The translations under genes and the position numbers were made by a program. DNA of 7,880 bases, from NCBI GenBank assembly GCA_050697275.1, contig JBOGZI010000031.1, positions 1-7,880 on the forward strand. Direction: 5' to 3'. The stretch's first letter is position 1. Every line of letters begins with the position of its first letter. Origin of the DNA: JBOGZI01 sp050697275. GTDB lineage: Bacteria; Actinomycetota; Thermoleophilia; Solirubrobacterales; 70-9. Below are positions 1 to 7,880 of this stretch, piece by piece. Below the pieces are notes generated by a model. The model saw nothing but the letters and a program-made list of their open reading frames with translations. It did not search any database and was not told the DNA's origin.

Positions 1-3960
<3,960 letters not shown>

Positions 3961-4051
3961 ATGTTGGCGCGCGGCCGGGAGCCCCTCGCCGGAGCTCCGA
4001 TCGCGGACGGTGTTCAGCCCTTCGTAGCCCGCCGACGCGCGTTCTGAGGCG

Positions 4052-4057
4052 TAGTCT
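4052..4057 (+). promoter_or_regulatory. Possible -10 box for a leaderless radical SAM mRNA
   Basis: TAGTCT fits the TANNNT pattern of a -10 element and ends 7 nt before the chosen ATG at 4065. That spacing would place the transcript start at or next to the start codon. No convincing -35 box lies 16-18 nt upstream, and there is no good Shine-Dalgarno sequence (only AGGG touching the ATG). The case rests on spacing and pattern alone. Confidence 0.3.
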
Positions 4058-4064
4058 GCCAGGG

Positions 4065-5600
4065 ATGACGATCGCGGCTCGCGAAGCAGCGACTCGCATG
4101 GGCGCGCGCCTGCTTCGGGCCGCTCCCCCCCGGGTGCGGGACAGCTATCCGCTGCGCCGGGCGGGCCGTCGGCTGCTGCTGCGACCGGACCTCGAGCAGG
4201 TCCCGCAGCGTCCGATTGGCGCCAAGCTCGAGCTGACCTACCACTGCAACCTGCGCTGCTCGTTCTGCTACACGGACTCGCCGCGGCGGACGCTGGCGCG
4301 CACAGCGGAGATGGAGGACGACGAGTGGCGGCGGATCGTCGAGCAGACGATCGAGCTGGGCGTGATCGAGGCGGTGGTAACGGGCGGAGAACCGCTTCTA
4401 CGGCGGGACCTGACCCTGGAGGTTGTCGAGCGGCTGACGGGGGCCGGGGTGATGACCATCCTCAACACGAACGGCTGGTTCGTGGACGAGGCCGCCGCGG
4501 AGCGGCTGGCCGCCTCGGGAGCCCGTGTGCACGTCTCGATCGACGGCGCCTCTCCCGAGCTGCACGATGCGTCCCGAGGCGTGCGGGGAAGCTGGCGGCG
4601 GGCGGTGGACGCCGTCGACATGCTGCTCTCGCGAGGGGTTCGGGTCCAGGTCGTTCACGTGGTCACCCCCCGTAACGAGGGAGCCTTCGATGAGCTGCTC
4701 GAGCAGATGTGGACACTCGGCCCCAGCTCGCTCCGGGTCGCGCCCGTGGGCAAGATCGGGGCGGCCTCGCGCGGCGGGGAATGGGCGGTCGACGTGCCCG
4801 CCCTGCGGCGCGCCGTCGACCGCTTCGGCGCACCGCCGCGGCCACGAGTGCTGGTGCACGACACCGTCCCTGGCAACGTGGTGGCGACCGATCGGGCTCC
4901 GCAAGCCTTCCTGGTGCGACCCAACGGCGCCTTTCTGGCCGATTCCCAGCACCCCTTCTCCTTCGGACACGCTGCCCGCCAGCCCCTGATCGACTGCTGG
5001 CGTGGGCTGCGGGAGAGCTGGCGCAGCGAGAGGGTCGAGGGTTGGCGTCGGGGTGCCCGAAACCCGGACCAGGCGGCTGCGCGAGACCTGGTCGCCTACC
5101 GGGACGAGGAGGAGCCGGTCGCGGGCCTCGCCCCCGAGCGCGGCTCGACCAGAAAGGGCGGGGAGGAGCTGGAGCAGGCCCTCGAGCTGCTGGCGACCAA
5201 GGCCCCGGACTTCCCTGCGGATGGCCGTGGCGAGATCGCCTCGGCCACGAATCGCGTGCGGGCGCTCGCGCTGGGCAGGAGATACCGTCTCGCGCCCGTC
5301 CGGTGGAGCGGGAGCTCGGACGGCCGGAGGCTGGTGAGGGTGATCGCCAGCGGCGAGGTGAGGGCGCTCAACGCGAGCGCCGGCCGGGTGATGGACGCGC
5401 TCGACGACGGGAGCGCCGAGGATGCGGCCTCCGCGCTGCTCGCGGCAAGTCCCGGAATCGATCGCTCCCGGGCCGAGCGCGATGCCCTCGCCGCCGCCGG
5501 GGCGCTGGTCGAGGCCGGGATCGTGGTTCCCGCGCTCGCTCCGCGCGATGACCTGGCGAGCGCCGCCGATGAGGGAAGTCTCAGCGGGCTGCCCGACTGA
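4065..5600 (+). CDS. Radical SAM peptide-modifying enzyme with C-terminal PqqD-like (RRE) domain
   Basis: This 511-aa protein has the radical SAM cluster motif CNLRCSFC (C61, C65, C68), which binds the [4Fe-4S] cluster that cleaves S-adenosylmethionine. GGEP at 107-110 and VSIDGASPE at 157-165 are also typical of the fold. Residues 282-321 resemble the SPASM/twitch region (RPNG followed by FGHAARQPLIDCWRGL), but only one cysteine (C311) remains. Auxiliary Fe-S clusters are therefore probably absent. Residues of about 406-490 look like a PqqD/RRE domain (LNASAGRVMDAL at 436-447, then paired helices ending EAGIVVP). Such enzymes modify ribosomal peptides; the exact reaction cannot be read here. 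ATG 4065 was chosen because a TANNNT box lies 7 nt upstream; ATG 4098 is the alternative. The gene starts 104 nt after rpoC and converges on the pqqD-like gene. Family is confident, substrate is inferred from neighbours. Confidence 0.9.
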   Translation: MTIAAREAATRMGARLLRAAPPRVRDSYPLRRAGRRLLLRPDLEQVPQRPIGAKLELTYHCNLRCSFCYTDSPRRTLARTAEMEDDEWRRIVEQTIELGVIEAVVTGGEPLLRRDLTLEVVERLTGAGVMTILNTNGWFVDEAAAERLAASGARVHVSIDGASPELHDASRGVRGSWRRAVDAVDMLLSRGVRVQVVHVVTPRNEGAFDELLEQMWTLGPSSLRVAPVGKIGAASRGGEWAVDVPALRRAVDRFGAPPRPRVLVHDTVPGNVVATDRAPQAFLVRPNGAFLADSQHPFSFGHAARQPLIDCWRGLRESWRSERVEGWRRGARNPDQAAARDLVAYRDEEEPVAGLAPERGSTRKGGEELEQALELLATKAPDFPADGRGEIASATNRVRALALGRRYRLAPVRWSGSSDGRRLVRVIASGEVRALNASAGRVMDALDDGSAEDAASALLAASPGIDRSRAERDALAAAGALVEAGIVVPALAPRDDLASAADEGSLSGLPD

Positions 5601-5605
5601 GCCCG

Positions 5606-5625
5606 TCCAGGCCGAGCGGCCTGGA
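5606..5625. terminator. Hairpin between convergent genes, likely bidirectional terminator
   Basis: A perfect 8-bp stem, TCCAGGCC paired with GGCCTGGA, closes a 4-nt GAGC loop. It lies in the 27-nt gap between the radical SAM stop (5600) and the stop of the opposing PqqD-like gene (5628). There is no U-tract on either strand. The role as a terminator is inferred from position and stem strength. Confidence 0.7.
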
Positions 5626-5627
5626 GG

Positions 5628-5924
5628 CTAGGGCCGCTCGCCCTCGATCCGCGCGGCTCCGAGCTCGAGCAGCCTGCGAACGAATGCCGTCGCGTCGGTG
5701 GCGGCGCGCTCGGAGTCGATCCCGGTCTTGGCGGCGAGGTGCGCCGCCAGCTCGGAGAGGGCCCTCGGCTCGGCCAGCGCGTCCCAAATCATCCCGCCGG
5801 TCTCGTTCAGTCGCAGATAGCGGTCCTGCTCCGGATCGAGCATCACCGTCTGCCCGGAAAGCGACTCGACGATGAGGCCGTCCTTCCGGGCGATCTGGGT
5901 CTGCGGGTCCAGTCGCGTGGGCAT
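5628..5924 (-). CDS. PqqD-family peptide chaperone (stand-alone RRE protein)
   Basis: This 98-aa protein matches the PqqD family in length and pattern. A beta-rich N-terminal half (GLIVESLSGQTVMLDPEQDRY) is followed by the hallmark LNETGGMIWDAL at 39-50. Two helices (SELAAHLAAKTGI and TDATAFVRRLLELGA) complete the winged-helix fold. PqqD-like domains bind the leader of a precursor peptide and present it to modifying enzymes. It is the only gene here on the minus strand: it converges on the radical SAM gene and diverges from the HprK-like gene, with 78 nt between the two start codons. The ATG at 5924 has no Shine-Dalgarno sequence (upstream reads CCTCCCGCCAG). The family closely resembles the PqqD-type partner of HprK-related kinases in predicted peptide-maturation systems. 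It does not imply PQQ synthesis, since no other pqq gene is visible. Confidence 0.88.
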   Translation of the reverse strand: MPTRLDPQTQIARKDGLIVESLSGQTVMLDPEQDRYLRLNETGGMIWDALAEPRALSELAAHLAAKTGIDSERAATDATAFVRRLLELGAARIEGERP

Positions 5925-5932
5925 CTGGCGGG

Positions 5933-5938
5933 AGGCTA
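5933..5938 (-). promoter_or_regulatory. Possible -10 box for a leaderless pqqD-like mRNA
   Basis: Read on the minus strand this is TAGCCT, a TANNNT match ending 8 nt before the ATG at 5924. Together with the missing Shine-Dalgarno sequence, it suggests leaderless transcription as proposed for the radical SAM gene. No clear -35 element is visible. The 78-nt divergent gap (5925-6002) must hold promoters for both flanking genes; for the plus-strand gene only a weak CACCAT (5991-5996) is seen. Confidence 0.28.
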
Positions 5939-6002
5939 GTGGTCCCGGGCGCGATCACTGGATCAGGACGCGTCGGCTTGGCGGGACGGGCACCATGTCG
6001 CC

Positions 6003-6911
6003 ATGGGAAGCCTGCACGGGTTCGAGATCGACTGCGACCGGGAGCTGCGACGGGTCAGCCCCACCACCGGCTCGCTGGGCACGGTGCGGGTCCGCGCGGC
6101 CTCGGAGAGCCCCCTCGATCAGGGCTGCGAGCTGCTGCGTCTGATCACCGACGCGGAAGGGACTCCGGTGTTTGCGCTCGGGCGCAACGATGGTCGTCTG
6201 GTGAGCTGGCACGCCAGCGGCGGCTCGTTCCTGATCGACGGAGCGGCCGGGCGGATCGCATACCGTCCCGAGGACGGGACGGTGGAGGGGGATGCCGCGC
6301 GCTGGGAGCATCGGCTTGGATCGAACGCGCTGCCGCTTCTGGCCGGCGAGCGCGGCGCGCTCCCCCTTCATGCCTCCGCGGCCGCGGTAGGGGGCCGCGC
6401 AGTGGTGATCTGCGGGGTGACCGGCCGGGGCAAGTCGACGCTGGCGGCGACGCTGGTGGCTCGTGGCCATGAGGCGATCGCCGAGGACGGAGTGGTGGTC
6501 GGATTCGATCGGGATGAGCCGATCGCCTGGCCGGGCCTGGCGGGGGCAATGATCACCGGCGAGACTGCAGCCGCGGTCGGGATCGCCGAGACGGTGGGCC
6601 GCGCCGACGCCCGGGGCCGCGTTTTCGTGGAGGCTCCGCGCGCGGTGACCGGGCCTGCGCCGGTCGCCGGAGTGGCGATCCTGATGGAGCGGGCCGGCGA
6701 GCGCGTGCAGCTGGTCAGGCCGGAGCCCCCAAGGGCCCATCGCGAGCTGCTCGCCCACGTGATCTGCGCGGAGCGGCGGGGCCCGGTGGCATTCGCGTCC
6801 GCCGCCAGGCTGGTCGAGCGCGCTCCCGTGACCCTGCTCACCGTTCCCGATTCCATCGAGGAGCTGGGACGCGCCGCGGAGGCGCTCGAGTCACTCCCGG
6901 AGTTGGACTGA
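6003..6911 (+). CDS. HPr kinase-related P-loop protein (HprK-related kinase of a peptide-maturation system)
   Basis: This 302-aa protein has the core of the HPr kinase fold. A histidine in LPLHASAAAVGGRAVV (H123) matches the conserved histidine ahead of the P-loop. The Walker A motif GVTGRGKST spans 138-146. RGHEAIAED (154-162) corresponds to the HprK signature RGHxLVADD, here with Glu for the first Asp. Residues 1-110 form the small N-terminal domain usual in HprK-related proteins. The C-terminal part (PVAGVAILMER at 220-230, then RELLAHVI) also fits. HPr itself and PTS genes are not present, so it is unlikely to be true HprK. Relatives in some lasso-peptide clusters (the paeninodin kinase) phosphorylate the precursor peptide, and a similar role here is inferred. 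ATG 6003 was chosen because no earlier in-frame ATG, GTG or TTG is seen; its ribosome site is weak. It lies 75 nt before the peptide gene. Confidence 0.87.
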   Translation: MGSLHGFEIDCDRELRRVSPTTGSLGTVRVRAASESPLDQGCELLRLITDAEGTPVFALGRNDGRLVSWHASGGSFLIDGAAGRIAYRPEDGTVEGDAARWEHRLGSNALPLLAGERGALPLHASAAAVGGRAVVICGVTGRGKSTLAATLVARGHEAIAEDGVVVGFDRDEPIAWPGLAGAMITGETAAAVGIAETVGRADARGRVFVEAPRAVTGPAPVAGVAILMERAGERVQLVRPEPPRAHRELLAHVICAERRGPVAFASAARLVERAPVTLLTVPDSIEELGRAAEALESLPELD

Positions 6912-6923
6912 TCCACTCTGGGT

Positions 6924-6953
6924 ATGTCTTCGCTCGACCCATTTGGGTAGGGT
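6924..6953 (+). promoter_or_regulatory. Putative promoter of first peptide gene
   Basis: ATGTCT (6924-6929), an 18-nt spacer and TAGGGT (6948-6953) resemble -35 and -10 boxes. The -10 sequence and the following GG are the same as at the equivalent place before the second peptide copy (7726-7733), although the surrounding bases differ. That conservation is the main support. The predicted transcript would start about 6960, leaving a short leader with a strong ribosome site. Confidence 0.5.
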
Positions 6954-6973
6954 GGCCCAGCGCCCACGATCAC

Positions 6974-6982
6974 AGGAGGAGG
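6974..6982 (+). promoter_or_regulatory. Strong ribosome binding site of first peptide gene
   Basis: AGGAGGAGG sits 4 nt before ATG 6987. It is by far the best Shine-Dalgarno sequence in the window and is repeated before the second copy (7756-7763, GGAGGAGG). It fixes the start codon and suggests high expression compared with the enzyme genes, whose starts have almost no such signal. Confidence 0.8.
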
Positions 6983-7099
6983 CGAGATGAGCCAGGACCC
7001 GACGCCCGAAGACGAAGCGCTCTCGAAGCAGGCCAAGCCGGACTACGAGCCCCCCTCGGTCGAGGAGGTCGACACCGAGGACGCCCCGGCCGTGACCGC
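6975..7099 (+). repeat. Direct repeat, copy 1 (ribosome site plus peptide leader)
   Basis: These 125 nt recur at 7756-7880 with one mismatch seen by eye (G at 7011, C at 7792), giving a period of 781 bp. The match includes synonymous positions, so it reflects recent duplication or gene conversion. The repeat may extend further, since the window stops inside copy 2. Confidence 0.97.
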
Positions 7100-7193
7100 C
7101 GCGGGAGATGTCCCCACGGGCGACGAGCCCAGCGACCTGCGCCTGAAGCGCTCGCTGCGCCCGCTGGAGGGAGCCACCCCCCGGCTTCGCTGA
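6987..7193 (+). CDS. Putative RiPP precursor peptide ending in the start of an S74 domain
   Basis: This 68-aa acidic peptide has no cysteine. Residues 1-19 are a hydrophilic leader. Y20-E-P-P-S-V25 matches the YxxPxV/L motif that RRE domains recognise in several RiPP leaders. It is followed by an acidic stretch and the small-residue segment PAVTAAG (34-40), a possible modification region. From S49 the sequence SDLRLKRSLRPLEGA matches the N-terminus of peptidase S74 chaperone domains, with the catalytic Ser-Lys pair at S49 and K54. TGA at 7191-7193 ends the frame, and the rest of an S74 domain continues in the same frame from 7200. The gene has a strong ribosome site and its own putative promoter. 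A second copy begins 781 bp later, differing only at D9H over the visible part. No homologue was searched, so the precursor role is an inference from context and motifs. It could instead be the first part of an interrupted longer gene. Confidence 0.75.
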   Translation: MSQDPTPEDEALSKQAKPDYEPPSVEEVDTEDAPAVTAAGDVPTGDEPSDLRLKRSLRPLEGATPRLR

Positions 7194-7199
7194 GGAGCG

Positions 7200-7667
7200 A
7201 TGGAGGCAGCGGATCGATCCAAGGGGACGCTCGACCGGATCCGCCGCCTGCGGGGCGTGAGCTGGGAGTGGCGCGAGGAAGCGCCGGTCGAGGCGGAGGG
7301 ACGCGAGGCGGGGGTGATCGCCCAGGAGGTGCAGGCGGTCTTCCCCGAGCTGGTGGAGACCGGGCCTGACGGCTACCTGAGGGTCCGCTACCGGGGGCTG
7401 GCGGCGAGGATCGCTGAAGCTGTGGTTGAGCTTTCGGAAAGGCTCGAGCGGCTCGAGGGTCCCGCTTCCCCTCCGGCCACGCTCTCTGACGCCGGCGCGA
7501 AGCGCGAGTTCGAGCCGGTCCAGAGCGCCCTGGCGCGGCTCCGCTCCGGCCAGGACCTGCAGCGCTCCGACTACACAGCGCTGGTGGGCGCGCTGGTCGA
7601 GGTGGTCAAGGAGCTGGACGCCCGGCTCGCCCTGCTGGAGGGCGGGACTGAGGCGGATCGAGAGTGA
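7200..7667 (+). CDS. Peptidase S74 / intramolecular chaperone domain protein lacking its N-terminal Ser-Lys segment
   Basis: This 155-aa protein carries the body of an S74 domain, the self-cleaving chaperone at the end of phage tail spikes and fibres. LDRIRRLRGVSWEWR (11-25), GVIAQEVQAVFPELV (38-52) and the tyrosine-led helix RYRGLAARIAEAVVEL (63-78) are its hallmarks. The first strand with the SDxRLK autoproteolysis motif is missing here and is encoded instead at the end of the upstream peptide gene. Residues 79-88 and 123-148 look like trimerising coiled coil. The second stretch (DYTALVGALVEVVKELDARLALLEG) echoes the first, suggesting internal duplication. Start ATG 7200 is preceded by GAGGAG (7192-7197), which overlaps the upstream stop and would allow translational coupling, although the 2-nt spacing is tight. 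No phage genes are nearby, so a tail-fibre role is unlikely. A role in assembling or cleaving the peptide is an inference. Confidence 0.8.
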   Translation: MEAADRSKGTLDRIRRLRGVSWEWREEAPVEAEGREAGVIAQEVQAVFPELVETGPDGYLRVRYRGLAARIAEAVVELSERLERLEGPASPPATLSDAGAKREFEPVQSALARLRSGQDLQRSDYTALVGALVEVVKELDARLALLEGGTEADRE

Positions 7668-7694
7668 GTCGGCGGCGGGGCGGCGTGGAGGCCT

Positions 7695-7732
7695 CACCCT
7701 ATTTGTGTCGGCGAGTTCCGTGGAATAGGGTG
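7695..7732. repeat. Inverted repeat overlapping the second peptide promoter
   Basis: CACCCTATT (7695-7703) and AATAGGGTG (7724-7732) are perfect 9-nt inverted repeats separated by 20 nt. The right arm contains the predicted -10 box and the left arm touches the -35 box. A weaker version, CCACTCT (6913-6919) with AGGGTGG (6949-6955), flanks the first promoter. This could be an operator or a stem-loop; no regulator gene is in view. Confidence 0.55.
7703..7731 (+). promoter_or_regulatory. Putative promoter of second peptide gene
   Basis: TTGTGT (7703-7708), a 17-nt spacer and TAGGGT (7726-7731) form a reasonable promoter for a high-G+C bacterium. It sits in the 100-nt gap (7668-7767) between the S74 gene and the second peptide copy. 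The -10 box matches the one before the first copy. Confidence 0.55.
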
Positions 7733-7755
7733 GGCAGGCACCCGCGATCGACACC

Positions 7756-7880
7756 GGAGGAGGCGAGATGAGCCAGGACCCGACGCCCGAACACGAAGCG
7801 CTCTCGAAGCAGGCCAAGCCGGACTACGAGCCCCCCTCGGTCGAGGAGGTCGACACCGAGGACGCCCCGGCCGTGACCGC
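7756..7880 (+). repeat. Direct repeat, copy 2 (cut by window end)
   Basis: This is the second copy of the block at 6975-7099, identical apart from C for G at 7792. It starts at the ribosome site and runs into the window edge. Upstream of it the two flanks are recognisably related but clearly more diverged. Confidence 0.97.
7768..7880 (+). CDS. Second copy of the putative RiPP precursor peptide (3'-truncated by window edge)
   Basis: Thirty-seven complete codons are visible. They encode the same leader as the first copy except His for Asp at residue 9, and include the YEPPSV motif at 20-25 and PAVT at 34-37. GGAGGAGG (7756-7763) precedes the ATG with a 4-nt gap. The possible core and any S74 segment lie outside the window, so it is unknown whether this copy has the stop codon seen in the first. 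Its presence 100 nt after the S74 gene suggests that the peptide/S74 unit, about 781 bp long, is tandemly repeated. Confidence 0.85.
   Translation, partial: MSQDPTPEHEALSKQAKPDYEPPSVEEVDTEDAPAVT

Larger units (their letters stand above)
6987..7667 (+). other. Composite reading frame: peptide plus S74 domain interrupted by one TGA
   Basis: The peptide frame (6987-7193) and the S74 frame (7200-7667) are in the same phase. Only TGA at 7191-7193 and two codons (GGA GCG) separate them. Read through, they form 226 sense codons: peptide, SDxRLK start of S74, about 18 extra residues, then the rest of S74. The two halves are complementary parts of one known domain. This argues that the unit was, or is, one protein. 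Point mutation, readthrough, a true two-gene arrangement or a sequencing error all remain possible. Confidence 0.6.

Noticed and set aside
3978..3998. Possible hairpin GGAGC/GCTCC after rpoC
   Set aside because: The 5-bp stem has an 11-nt loop and no T-run, too weak to call a terminator.
3961..4047. 28-codon frame starting with the ATG directly after the rpoC stop
   Set aside because: It has no ribosome site beyond weak purines, no recognisable motif, and a length expected by chance.
5581..5958. 125-codon minus-strand frame overlapping the pqqD-like gene
   Set aside because: It is an Arg/Ala-rich shadow in another frame, whereas the 98-aa frame carries the clear PqqD motif.
7101..7128. Lasso-peptide core reading (Thr at 37, Ala39 or Gly40 as residue 1, Asp46/Glu47 as ring acid)
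   Set aside because: The Tyr-to-Thr distance is off by two from the usual lasso leader, no B2 protease or asparagine-synthetase-like cyclase is present, and the S74 start follows within a few residues. It remains possible only if such genes lie outside the window.
7200..7667. Prophage tail-fibre fragment
   Set aside because: No other phage gene is nearby, and the domain is tied by frame and repeat structure to the peptide gene.

Overview
The window is about two-thirds or more G+C and comes from a bacterium. It begins inside rpoC, which encodes RNA polymerase beta', and this gene fills the first half. The high G+C and a long charged insertion in the N-terminal half of beta' point to the Actinomycetota. 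A deep branch such as Thermoleophilia/Solirubrobacterales is my guess; nothing in the window proves the lineage.

Layout: (1) 1-3960, rpoC, lacking roughly its first 55 codons. (2) 4065-5600 (+), a radical SAM enzyme with a cysteine-poor auxiliary region and a C-terminal PqqD-like (RRE) domain. (3) 5606-5625, a strong hairpin between two converging genes. (4) 5628-5924 (-), a stand-alone PqqD-family peptide chaperone. (5) 6003-6911 (+), an HPr-kinase-related P-loop protein. (6) 6987-7193 (+), a 68-aa acidic precursor-like peptide. (7) 7200-7667 (+), most of a peptidase S74 / intramolecular chaperone domain. (8) 7768-7880 (+), the start of a second, almost identical copy of the peptide gene, cut by the window edge. 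No tRNA, rRNA, CRISPR array or insertion sequence was seen.

Taken together, 4065-7880 looks like a RiPP (ribosomally made, post-translationally modified peptide) cassette of the type combining a PqqD-like chaperone, an HprK-related kinase and a radical SAM enzyme. The peptide carries a YxxPxV motif of the sort RRE domains bind. Two RRE domains are encoded, and a kinase and a radical SAM enzyme could act on the bound peptide.

The most unusual point is at the end of the peptide. Its last 20 residues are the beginning of an S74 domain, including the SDxRLK motif with the Ser-Lys autoproteolysis pair. The rest of that domain follows in the same reading frame after a single TGA. The locus therefore reads as a peptide precursor fused to a self-cleaving phage-type chaperone domain, either split by a stop codon or expressed as two pieces. 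A second copy starts 781 bp later, so this may be a tandem array. Function, product and stop-codon status are inferences; the motifs, frames and repeat are directly visible.
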